NCBI GenBank assembly: GCA_019456245.1
Contig: VRUF01000123.1
Coordinates: 1-8,713, forward strand
Direction of reading: 5' to 3'
Length of the DNA: 8,713 bases
Origin: Planctomycetota bacterium
GTDB taxonomy: Bacteria > Planctomycetota > Phycisphaerae > Sedimentisphaerales > Anaerohalosphaeraceae
Positions within the stretch are counted from its first letter, which is position 1, and every line of letters starts with the position of its first letter. A program made the position numbers and the translations under genes. Below are positions 1 to 6,151 of the stretch, in pieces. The notes below the pieces were generated by a model. It had not been told where the DNA came from, ran no database searches, and saw only the letters and a list, made by a program, of their open reading frames with translations.

Positions 1-1040
1 GTATGCCTTTCGAGGACCCGAAAGAAGCGGTTGATATTGCATTCACCTATTTTCCGGATGTCCCCTTCTGGCCCCAATTGCCCAAACTAGGCATCACTGA
101 GCAGATGACGCCGCAATACAGCGAGTCTCTACCCTGCATACGCTTCAATTACGAAAAAAAGAGCATTTACTTCGATACTTCCGCCGATAGCTCCCAGGAA
201 TGTGCCGAGTTTTATGAACACTACCTTGCCGCGATGGATCCTGAAGACCCCGGCGCAGACTGTTCCGCATTTGCGATCAGTCCGGAATACTCAAAAGGCA
301 TCTACGCGTTCGAGAAAAAACTGCAATCGCTGACCGAACGGCTAAAATATGTAAAAGTACATACAGTCGGGCCATGCAGTTTTTCACTGACCGTCGCCGA
401 TGAAAATAAACGCTTTATCTACTACAACGAGACCTTCAGAGATATTGTCGCCAAGGCAGTCGCGATGAAATGCCGATGGCAGATCAAAAAGTTCAGCCAA
501 TTCGCAGAAAAGGTCATCTGCTTCCTCGACGAGCCCGTGCTTTCGGCGTATGGAAGTTCGGTATATATATCGGTTTCCCGCACAGATGTAGTCGGCTTGC
601 TTGCAGAAGCGGTTCAGGCGATCCACGATGCAGACGCCATCGCAGGTATTCACTGTTGCGGCAACACCGAATGGAGTATGCTCGCAGATGCCGGCACTGA
701 CATCATCAGTTTCGACGCCTATGAGTTCGGCCATACGATATCCTTATATCCTGAAACCATCGCACCATTTCTCCAGCGAGGAGGCATGCTAGCCTGGGGC
801 ATAGTCCCTACTTCAACCAAAATCCGCACCGAAACAGTCGAAAGCCTTGAGATAAAACTAGAAACCGCGATGGACAATCTAGCTTCAAAGGGAATCGAAA
901 AAGAGCTGATCTGCGAGCAGGCAATAATAACCCCATCATGCGGAACAGGAGCAATGCACCCAGACGACGCCTATAAGGTATTCGAGATAACCGCACAACT
1001 ATCAAAAGCAATGAAACAAAAATACGAATCCTCTAATTAA
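1..1040 (+). CDS. MetE C-terminal/UROD-like zinc methyltransferase, 5'-partial
   Basis: This is a member of the cobalamin-independent methionine synthase C-terminal/uroporphyrinogen decarboxylase superfamily, probably transferring a methyl group to or from a thiol. The visible part covers 345 residues after the first two bases. The first ATG (base 3) is probably not the start: the preceding bases fit an AGT codon, giving a 'GSMPFEDP' string typical of the conserved N-terminus of this family, so a few residues lie upstream of the window. Seen motifs, numbered from that ATG: FWPQLPK (22-28), a TVGP strand (121-124), FLDEP (174-178), HCCGNTEW with likely zinc ligands H217 and C219, and ITPSCGTG with likely third ligand C313. 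The HxC plus late Cys pattern is the zinc site of MetE-like enzymes. The N-terminal half of full-length MetE is absent, as in short single-domain relatives. The true substrate and methyl donor cannot be read from sequence. It ends in TAA at 1038-1040, inside a REP-like stem. Confidence 0.8.
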   Translation, partial: MPFEDPKEAVDIAFTYFPDVPFWPQLPKLGITEQMTPQYSESLPCIRFNYEKKSIYFDTSADSSQECAEFYEHYLAAMDPEDPGADCSAFAISPEYSKGIYAFEKKLQSLTERLKYVKVHTVGPCSFSLTVADENKRFIYYNETFRDIVAKAVAMKCRWQIKKFSQFAEKVICFLDEPVLSAYGSSVYISVSRTDVVGLLAEAVQAIHDADAIAGIHCCGNTEWSMLADAGTDIISFDAYEFGHTISLYPETIAPFLQRGGMLAWGIVPTSTKIRTETVESLEIKLETAMDNLASKGIEKELICEQAIITPSCGTGAMHPDDAYKVFEITAQLSKAMKQKYESSN

Positions 1041-1089
1041 AGGGGGCAGACTCAATAGTTATCTCTAGTTATTTTGACCCCCTTTAGTT
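1036..1089. repeat. REP-like inverted repeat after the methyltransferase
   Basis: A 12-bp imperfect stem pairs bases 1036-1046 plus neighbours (core TAAAGGGGG, 1038-1046) with 1078-1089 (CCCCCTTTA, 1078-1086), enclosing a 31-nt loop. The stem begins on the stop codon of the upstream gene. TAGTTAT occurs three times (1056, 1066, 1085), and the 10-mer TAGTTATCTC is repeated at 1056 and 1085. It resembles the G-rich, 'GGGxCAGACxC' type palindromes seen as scattered REP-like elements; that family link is inference. No run of T follows the stem, so it is not a classic intrinsic terminator, although it may stabilise or end the transcript. Confidence 0.6.
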
Positions 1090-1142
1090 ATCTCCAACAA
1101 CAACTATAAACGCCAATATCTAAAAAAACTCAAGATTATCCC

Positions 1143-1170
1143 TTGACTTTCACAAAAACCGTGCTACAAT
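1143..1170 (+). promoter_or_regulatory. Sigma70-type promoter of the beta-helix protein gene
   Basis: TTGACT (1143-1148) and TACAAT (1165-1170) are separated by 16 bp, each matching 5 of 6 consensus bases. Transcription would start near 1177, giving a leader of about 83 nt before the GTG start. Within the leader a small hairpin can form from AAGGTT (1196-1201) and GACCTT (1206-1211) with loop CCTG and one G-U pair. Confidence 0.7.
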
Positions 1171-1245
1171 GCGCTCGCGACCTAAAGGCCAAACAAAGGT
1201 TCCTGGACCTTACTTTATTCAGTTAGGTTTTTTGAAGGAAATGGA

Positions 1246-1253
1246 AAGGAGAG
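1246..1253 (+). promoter_or_regulatory. Ribosome binding site that fixes the GTG start
   Basis: AAGGAGAG lies 8 nt (counted from AAGGAG) upstream of the GTG at 1260. It supports GTG as the true start. The nearby ATG at 1241 is in another frame and overlaps the site. The following residues form a good signal peptide only when translation starts at 1260. Confidence 0.8.
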
Positions 1254-1259
1254 AAATCT

Positions 1260-3575
1260 GTGAAAAAGATAGTTATTTTAACACTCTTGCTGTCTGTACT
1301 TCCCGGTAGTGCTGCTATTATTTCTGTAGAACCTGACGGCAGCGGAGACCAACCCACAATTCAGGCTGCTATCGATGCAGCCGTTTCCAACGATGAGATC
1401 GTTCTGTCTGTTGGTACTTACACCGGTGACGGCAACCGCGACATTGACTTTGGCGGCAAATCCATAACTATCAGAAGCACCGACCCGGAAGACCCGCATG
1501 TTGTAGCGTCTACGGTTATTGATTGTGAGGGTACTCAAGCAGAGCATCACCGCGCATTCTATTTCCACAGTGGTGAAGATGAAAAATCTGCGGTGAAAGG
1601 GCTTACAATTATAAATGGATATGCCAGGATCGTACCCTACCATAGTAGCCAGGAAGCATTAGGAGGTGCAATTCTATGCGAGTCCAGTAGTCCCAGTATT
1701 GTCAATTGTTCTTTTACGAACAACCGTGCAACTTGTAAAAACGGTAAGTCTAGAAGGTCTAATTGCGGTAAGGGCGGGGCAATTTTTTTACATGACAAAA
1801 GTAATGCATCAATTATTAATTGCGAGTTCACCGGCAATAATGCTTTCTGGGGAGGAGCGATATACAGCGGATCCAGAGTCGCTCCAAAAGTAAGCAAGTG
1901 TAAATTTGCCAATAATACCGCCGGTCTCGGAGGAGCAATTTTCGCCCATTATTCTCAGCTGATTGTATCGAATTGTTCTTTTGTTAACAATAGTTCCAGC
2001 TCCAGGTACGGAGGCGGAGCAGTGTACAGCCAATCCGGCAAAACAGACCTTTATAACTGCACCTTTTCCGGGAATAGTGCTCAATCAAATGGCGGAGTGG
2101 TCAGTTACGCAGGAGATCGTAACGCTACGGTAAAAAATTGTATCTTCTGGGGAAATTCGGGGAAGGCAATTGCCTTACGATATTCATCAACGATAAATGT
2201 AGACTACTGCAATGTTCAGGGCGGCAAGTCTAATATCCATGTTACTGATAAAGAAAACACGCTTAATTGGGGCGTAGGCAATAGCGATGTTGACCCCCGT
2301 TTTGCCGCCCCTGACAGCAATGTCTTACAGCTCTTATCAGGTTCACCATGTATTGACGTCGGTGATCCGGATTACGTAACCGATACCGACAAAACCGGTC
2401 TTGGCGGAAATCCCCGGGTGGTTAATGGCAGAATTGATATGGGTGCCTATGAATTCCAAAAGCTTTATCAGGCGAAACTGGCTAAAGCTCAATTGAGCGG
2501 GTTGGCTTTGATCGATGCCCGGATCGCTAAAAAATTCAGTAAGAAGTATGAAGGGGTTTGGGCTTATAAGCTTAAGGGCCAAAAAGACCGGCCCGCCAAA
2601 ACCATTATCCTGCGAGGCAAACGGAACAAACAGGGCAAACTGAATTTCTCCTTCCTGCATCAGGATATTTACAACGAGCCTGTCTTTGTGAAAAGTTCGG
2701 CGGACCAGTACCGCGTAAACATTTATTTTAAGCTAAAAGACAACCGCTCGGTCATGTACAGCCTTGCCAGAAAAAAGGAAGCACTCACCGGGACGATTTA
2801 TTCGTCATGGAAGAACCAGAGTAAAGTCACACTGCGAAAATTGACCACGGACCAGGCAATAAAGGCGATAGAAAGCAGCTCAGCGAAAATAAAGCAGCTT
2901 ACGGGGCTGCTTACAAAAGCGCAGGCTAAAGCAGAAAGTGAAAAAAAGCAAAAGGACCAACTCCAGCAGCGCCTCGAAAAACTTGAAGCTGCCTTCAATA
3001 AAACAAATACACAAAATGCTGCATTAAACAAGAAACATGCAGCACTTGAGCAGGAATACAAAAGGATAGTCAAGGAGAACAGACTAGAAGCTGAGGAAAT
3101 GAGAAAAAAGTATAAGAAAATAAATGATCTGTTGACCAAAGCCAAAAAGGTTAGACCGAAAACAGCCAAAACCAATCAAAGAGAGATTCTCGATCTATCC
3201 AAAAAACAGACACCATTCGATGAAAACGCCATTGGAGAGTGGGTCAATATTGATGAGGATACCGGCGGCACAACAAAAATTGCCATATCACAAAAAGAAG
3301 GCAAATGGATTATTCGTGGATGGGGATCTTGCCACCCCTCAGACTGTGATTGGGGCGAAGTACCACTGTTATTAATTGCAAACAAAAGCCATGATGATAG
3401 TTATACTCGTGGCTTTGCAGTATGGGATTTCGGTTTTAAATCGACACAGATGATTCTACAAATCAGAGATGGTCACTTATTTGCTGATAAACTAAACATC
3501 TACAAAGAAGGCGATAGACGTTCAAGTTATTTCAAGTCTGATGAATTTGAGTTAAAGGGAAACGAAGAGGATTAA
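1260..3575 (+). CDS. Exported beta-helix protein with coiled coil and C-terminal CHPxDCDWG domain
   Basis: A 771-residue protein, predicted exported and probably surface-associated or periplasmic. Residues 1-19 look like a Sec signal peptide (KK, hydrophobic core, GSAA). Residues 20-400 form a right-handed parallel beta-helix: GGA(I/V) turns recur at 135, 172, 198, 224, 252 and 278, mostly 26-28 residues apart, each coil followed by an NCxFxxN-type turn. The helix ends with LSGSPCIDVGDP (359-370) and RIDMGAYEFQ (391-400), the closing motif of 'choice-of-anchor Q' type proteins. Residues about 430-527 look like a small beta-barrel (GVW start, alternating strands). Residues 540-630 are rich in K, E, Q and A and form a coiled coil. 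Residues 655-766 form another beta domain with GEWVNIDEDTGGTTKI and CHPSDCDWG, a motif I recall from uncharacterised lipocalin-like domains. No enzyme active site is evident. Adhesion or polysaccharide binding is only a guess. Starts GTG with strong SD; own promoter at 1143-1170. Confidence 0.85.
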   Translation: MKKIVILTLLLSVLPGSAAIISVEPDGSGDQPTIQAAIDAAVSNDEIVLSVGTYTGDGNRDIDFGGKSITIRSTDPEDPHVVASTVIDCEGTQAEHHRAFYFHSGEDEKSAVKGLTIINGYARIVPYHSSQEALGGAILCESSSPSIVNCSFTNNRATCKNGKSRRSNCGKGGAIFLHDKSNASIINCEFTGNNAFWGGAIYSGSRVAPKVSKCKFANNTAGLGGAIFAHYSQLIVSNCSFVNNSSSSRYGGGAVYSQSGKTDLYNCTFSGNSAQSNGGVVSYAGDRNATVKNCIFWGNSGKAIALRYSSTINVDYCNVQGGKSNIHVTDKENTLNWGVGNSDVDPRFAAPDSNVLQLLSGSPCIDVGDPDYVTDTDKTGLGGNPRVVNGRIDMGAYEFQKLYQAKLAKAQLSGLALIDARIAKKFSKKYEGVWAYKLKGQKDRPAKTIILRGKRNKQGKLNFSFLHQDIYNEPVFVKSSADQYRVNIYFKLKDNRSVMYSLARKKEALTGTIYSSWKNQSKVTLRKLTTDQAIKAIESSSAKIKQLTGLLTKAQAKAESEKKQKDQLQQRLEKLEAAFNKTNTQNAALNKKHAALEQEYKRIVKENRLEAEEMRKKYKKINDLLTKAKKVRPKTAKTNQREILDLSKKQTPFDENAIGEWVNIDEDTGGTTKIAISQKEGKWIIRGWGSCHPSDCDWGEVPLLLIANKSHDDSYTRGFAVWDFGFKSTQMILQIRDGHLFADKLNIYKEGDRRSSYFKSDEFELKGNEED

Positions 3576-3576
3576 A

Positions 3577-3600
3577 GCAGGTCAGACCCCGTTTTCTGCG
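3577..3600. repeat. Degenerate GGTCAGACCCC REP-like motif
   Basis: Immediately after the beta-helix gene lies GCAGGTCAGACCCCGTTTT, followed by CTGC. The GTCAGACCCCGTTTT core looks like one arm of the palindromic REP-like elements often found near RAYT-type transposases. The left arm has decayed: GCAG (3577-3580) can still pair with CTGC (3596-3599). It mirrors the G-rich element at 1036-1089 on the other side of the gene. The family assignment is from memory and needs a search. Confidence 0.4.
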
Positions 3601-3633
3601 AATACATTACTTCGTCGCGGCATAGCCTCCGGC

Positions 3634-3672
3634 GACTTGTCCCGCCGTAACCTTGGCGAAGGCGGATGCCGG
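3634..3672. repeat. Dispersed GC-rich intergenic repeat, copy A
   Basis: A 39-bp stretch starting GACTTGTCCCGCCG matches 31 of 39 positions with 5822-5860. The segment CCGCC (3641-3645) can pair with GGCGG (3660-3664). It is non-coding in context and lies between convergent genes. Similar 'TCCCGCCGTAG...GGCGAAGGCGGA' strings are, from memory, abundant between genes in some planctomycete-like genomes. Confidence 0.6.
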
Positions 3673-3702
3673 AACAAGGCCTGTTTTAAAAATCAACTTT
3701 CT

Positions 3703-3736
3703 AAAAAATCCGCGAAATCCGCGGTTGCATTTTTTT
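3703..3736. terminator. Two-way intrinsic terminator between convergent genes
   Basis: CCGCG (3710-3714) and CGCGG (3720-3724) form a 5-bp all-GC stem with a 5-nt loop. On the minus strand the stem is followed after one A by six T (complement of 3703-3708), a good terminator for the yggS transcript. On the plus strand a run of seven T (3730-3736) follows after TTGCA and could end the beta-helix transcript, less ideally spaced. Confidence 0.65.
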
Positions 3737-3748
3737 GGTTATAACCCA

Positions 3749-4471
3749 TCACATTGCGAATATCGCCGAACCTATCCTGAGTATCGTCGCCCCTTCTTCG
3801 ACCGCGATCTCGTAGTCCTGGCTCATCCCCATGCTAAGATGGCAAAAATCGTCCCCTGTGATCCTTTCACCCCGTATCTCTTCAAAAAGCTCTCTTGCAC
3901 GGACAAAACAGGCACGCACGATATCTTTGTTCATAGTCAAAGGTGCCATAGTCATAAGCCCGCAAAGTCGAAGATTATCCATCGTAGCTATCTGCTCGGC
4001 CAGATGAGTTGCCGCACCGACAGGCACACCGTATTTCTGCGGTTCGCCCGAACAGTTTACCTGTAGCAGCACTCCTGCCTGAATATCTGCTTTTACAGCA
4101 GCATCGCTTATCTCCTCGGCAAGCCGAAGCGTATCGACAGAATGGATAAGTGACGTAATGTCGAGGACTTGTTTAACTTTATTTCGCTGCAGATGCCCTA
4201 TCATATGCCATTTAATATTTGGCGAAAAGGAAGCTTCTCCCCCCTGCGATTGAGCATACGCCTGAACATCGGCTGCAACTTGCCTCAGATGCTGGACACG
4301 GTTTTCACCAAAATCACTGTACCCAAGCTTAAGGGCCTCCTTGATGCTGTCGATCTCAACGGTCTTGGTGACGACAACAATTGTTATCTCACTTCGATCC
4401 CGACCGACACGCCGACACGCATCGGCGATGCCCTCTTCGATCTTTTCAAGTTTGTTGGCAATCTTGATCAT
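3749..4471 (-). CDS. yggS: YggS/PLPBP-family pyridoxal phosphate homeostasis protein
   Basis: A pyridoxal 5'-phosphate binding protein of the YggS/PROSC (COG0325) family. It is a fold-type III, TIM-barrel cytosolic protein that buffers PLP and affects amino-acid and keto-acid balance; no enzymatic activity is established for the family. From the ATG at 4471 it is 240 residues, close to the usual 220-240. Seen motifs: VVVTKTVE with the PLP lysine at K36, DFGENRVQ, WHMIGHLQRNKV, IHSVD, LLQVNCSGEPQKYGV, LCGLMTMAP, and the phosphate-binding end LSMGMSQDYEIAVEEGATILRIGSAIF. An in-frame TTG at 4489 would add six residues, but it sits inside the promoter -10 region, so the ATG is preferred. No Shine-Dalgarno precedes it; the transcript is probably leaderless. 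It ends at the convergent terminator 3703-3736. Confidence 0.93.
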   Translation of the reverse strand: MIKIANKLEKIEEGIADACRRVGRDRSEITIVVVTKTVEIDSIKEALKLGYSDFGENRVQHLRQVAADVQAYAQSQGGEASFSPNIKWHMIGHLQRNKVKQVLDITSLIHSVDTLRLAEEISDAAVKADIQAGVLLQVNCSGEPQKYGVPVGAATHLAEQIATMDNLRLCGLMTMAPLTMNKDIVRACFVRARELFEEIRGERITGDDFCHLSMGMSQDYEIAVEEGATILRIGSAIFAM

Positions 4472-4478
4472 GGTTAAA

Positions 4479-4506
4479 ATTATACGCAATAATAAACGAT
4501 TAGCAA
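4479..4506 (-). promoter_or_regulatory. Strong promoter of yggS giving a likely leaderless mRNA
   Basis: On the minus strand TTGCTA (4506-4501), a 16-bp spacer and a perfect TATAAT (4484-4479) precede the yggS ATG (4471-4469) by only seven bases, TTTAACC. Transcription would begin at or within a base or two of the A of the start codon. There is no purine-rich ribosome site in the preceding bases, which fits leaderless translation. Confidence 0.65.
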
Positions 4507-4557
4507 GCGCATTCTGAATAACTTACCGTTTCATCATTACGGATAGCCGTAAACCAC

Positions 4558-4578
4558 CGGCAAACGTTTTTTTTGCCG
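4558..4578 (-). terminator. Hairpin downstream of top6A, possible terminator
   Basis: CGGCAAA (4558-4564) and TTTGCCG (4572-4578) form a 7-bp stem with a 7-nt loop, 46 bp beyond the top6A stop on the minus strand. No U-run follows it in that direction, so termination is uncertain. It is the only clear hairpin between top6A and the yggS promoter. Confidence 0.3.
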
Positions 4579-4623
4579 CAGGCGAACAGTTTTTCAGAAC
4601 TCACTTGTAAATATCCCGGCATT

Positions 4624-5718
4624 TTAAGGGAGAAACTTCGAGGTGTTTTTCAGCTTAGCCGGCAAATATTCTTTGACCACAAAGTCCAGACCATGCTTGG
4701 CAAACGCCTGTTGTTCAACACGAACCCCCATTTTCAGCATCTGGTTGATCGCAGCCTGCCAGCGCTTGTGATGGATCACAAAAGGGTCGTTTTTCAGTGC
4801 GTCTTTGGCCCTTTTTATATCGACTTCCTTCAGCGGATGCGTAGGAAGTTTATAATCGATGACGTCCTGGGGAGTAACCCCCAGAAACGTGGTTCTCGGA
4901 ACGCAGAAAAATTCATTCAGATGCGCCGCATTCCCCGATCCTACCTTCAAAGTACGGTAGATATTGAAATACCCGTAAGGGTCGCCATCGACAAAGGCGT
5001 ATACGGGTATCTTTAACTTATCAGAAAGCCGCCGGATAAACCGTCTGCATGCACGCGTAGGAACACCTCCCATGCTTATCAGGATACAATCGTTCTTCTC
5101 CCAGTAGTCGTATTTTACCAATCGCTGGAACATACCTGCAGTCTCGATCGCAAGGATGAACTTCGCCTTGCTCTGAAACTGAAGCGATTCGACCACACTG
5201 GGGATCGAATAGGCACCGGAACCGAATTTCGTGCAGTCGATCCTCAGCTTCTTTCCCTTCGAGTCAGTATCGATAACGATCAGCTTGCCTGCGATATCGC
5301 CGCCCTTTTCTTCCGGGATGAACCTCAACTGCTCACGGTTTACCCCAAACATCGCCTCAACGTCATCCATGATCGTATCGGACTCGGGTTGCTCGGAAAA
5401 ACCCGCCTTCCCCCAGTTCTTCGAAATATAGTACGCCTCTCTTTTCGTAGCAACATCATCGCTATCGATCAGTTCCTTGGACAACGCCATCATCTTGAGC
5501 GATTGTGCGAACGTCTTGACAGTACCAACAGTAAGCGTCCGTTTTTTTACCTTACCGAGCATCTGAAAATGCCCCTTTTTCGGATGATACTTCACATTCG
5601 ACAAAGAACGCACAGGCGTTGTCATCGATGGCTTTTGGGCCTTCATTATTTTCTTATATACCACATCCGCGTTTTCAACGATGCGGTCACTCATAGAAAC
5701 CTTCACAGCTCGTGCCAT
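4624..5718 (-). CDS. top6A: DNA topoisomerase VI subunit A (Top6A/Spo11 family)
   Basis: The A subunit of type IIB topoisomerase VI, homologous to Spo11. With subunit B it makes ATP-dependent double-strand cuts through a 5'-phosphotyrosine link and relaxes or decatenates DNA. It is 364 residues, a normal length. Seen: the winged-helix (CAP-like) active site TKREAYYISKNW (91-102) with catalytic Tyr at Y97 (or Y96). The Toprim domain has E192 (AIETAGMFQRL), GGVPTRACRRFIRRL (217-231), and the metal-binding pair D244 and D246 in FVDGDPYGY. All key residues are present, so it should be catalytically intact. The ATG at 5718 is preceded by AGGAG (5733-5729) with a 10-nt gap. Topoisomerase VI is chiefly archaeal, with plant relatives and scattered bacterial cases; subunit B normally lies next to A, yet no B gene is in this window on either side. 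Downstream is yggS, upstream a long non-coding gap. Confidence 0.93.
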   Translation of the reverse strand: MARAVKVSMSDRIVENADVVYKKIMKAQKPSMTTPVRSLSNVKYHPKKGHFQMLGKVKKRTLTVGTVKTFAQSLKMMALSKELIDSDDVATKREAYYISKNWGKAGFSEQPESDTIMDDVEAMFGVNREQLRFIPEEKGGDIAGKLIVIDTDSKGKKLRIDCTKFGSGAYSIPSVVESLQFQSKAKFILAIETAGMFQRLVKYDYWEKNDCILISMGGVPTRACRRFIRRLSDKLKIPVYAFVDGDPYGYFNIYRTLKVGSGNAAHLNEFFCVPRTTFLGVTPQDVIDYKLPTHPLKEVDIKRAKDALKNDPFVIHHKRWQAAINQMLKMGVRVEQQAFAKHGLDFVVKEYLPAKLKNTSKFLP

Positions 5719-5745
5719 TGAATAATTGCTCCTATACTTGATAAT

Positions 5746-5760
5746 GCGGTCTAAAACCGC
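5746..5760 (-). promoter_or_regulatory. Leader hairpin upstream of top6A ribosome site
   Basis: GCGGT (5746-5750) and ACCGC (5756-5760) form a perfect 5-bp stem with a 5-nt loop, 12 nt upstream of the AGGAG ribosome site. If it lies in the transcript it may protect the 5' end or modulate translation. An alternative is a protein-binding palindrome. No clear promoter could be assigned to top6A. Confidence 0.3.
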
Positions 5761-5805
5761 CCATAGTTTAATAAATTGCCCTTATTAGCAGCATAAAACA
5801 GCTTC

Positions 5806-5831
5806 GCCGACCTGTCCCGCCGACCTGTCTC
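5806..5831. repeat. 13-bp tandem duplication at the edge of the dispersed repeat
   Basis: GCCGACCTGTCCC (5806-5818) is followed directly by GCCGACCTGTCTC (5819-5831), differing at one base. The second unit is the beginning of dispersed repeat copy B, so the duplication extends that element leftward. Confidence 0.65.
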
Positions 5832-5860
5832 GCCATAGCTTTAGCGACGGCGGAAGCCGG
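5822..5860. repeat. Dispersed GC-rich intergenic repeat, copy B
   Basis: This 39-bp stretch matches 31 of 39 positions with 3634-3672 in the same orientation. It continues into a hairpin with CTTCG (5864-5868) and CGAAG (5879-5883), then a GGCGAAGGGGG tail. Two diverged copies within 2.2 kb, both outside genes, indicate a family of intergenic elements rather than coding remnants. Confidence 0.6.
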
Positions 5861-5932
5861 TTTCTTCGTAGCCTACAGCGAAGTAGAATGGCGAAGGGGG
5901 AAGGCGAAAACACATCACCTGCTCACCTGATC

Positions 5933-5968
5933 TACTCTTATCCAAGAGTATCATCTTAGGTAAGAGTA
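5933..5968. repeat. Inverted-repeat cluster (TACTCTT/AAGAGTA)
   Basis: TACTCTT (5933-5939) and AAGAGTA (5944-5950) form a perfect 7-bp stem with a 4-nt loop. A second right arm, GGTAAGAGTA (5959-5968), can pair with TACTCTTATCC (5933-5943) with one bulge. Two mutually exclusive hairpins sharing one arm, or a set of three half-sites for a DNA-binding protein, are both possible. Confidence 0.5.
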
Positions 5969-6065
5969 CACAATATCCCACGCTTCTTCAAGCTGAAATA
6001 ACACTTCGGCGTAAACAAAATCGCACTCTGAAAGTTTCAAATTGGACGAATTATGCCTGAAAAGC

Positions 6066-6105
6066 AAAAAAGATTGCAAAAAAACACCGTTTTTTGCGAT
6101 TTTTT
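6066..6105. terminator. Two-way terminator-like hairpin
   Basis: ATTGCAAAAAAAC (6073-6085) pairs with GTTTTTTGCGAT (6089-6100) across an ACC loop, with one bulged A and one G-U pair. On the plus strand the stem runs straight into a T-run (6100-6105). On the minus strand six T (complement of 6066-6071) follow after one C. The stem is A/T-rich and so weak, but the layout fits an intrinsic terminator both ways. It insulates the promoter beginning at 6117. Confidence 0.5.
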
Positions 6106-6116
6106 GTGATAGTTAC

Positions 6117-6145
6117 TTGACATTTGTGACGATATTGGGTATAGT
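6117..6145 (+). promoter_or_regulatory. Near-consensus sigma70 promoter of the candidate small RNA
   Basis: A perfect TTGACA (6117-6122) is followed after exactly 17 bp by TATAGT (6140-6145, 5 of 6). This is the best promoter in the window. Transcription should start near 6151-6153, rightward. No protein gene on this strand follows anywhere before the window ends. Confidence 0.75.
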
Positions 6146-6151
6146 CATGGT

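Noticed and set aside
2798..3175. 125-codon open frame on the minus strand rich in Phe, Ser and Leu that looks membrane-like
   Set aside because: It is the complement of the Lys/Glu-rich coiled-coil coding region of the beta-helix protein. Antisense of AAA/GAA codons yields Phe-rich false membrane segments.
3653..4066. 137-codon open frame on the plus strand
   Set aside because: It overlaps the terminator and the 3' half of yggS in antisense, with no ribosome site or recognisable motif.
5719..6050. Possible remnant of a topoisomerase VI subunit B gene upstream of top6A
   Set aside because: No frame on the minus strand shows GHKL ATPase motifs or any sustained coding signal. The stretch is repeats and AT-rich DNA.
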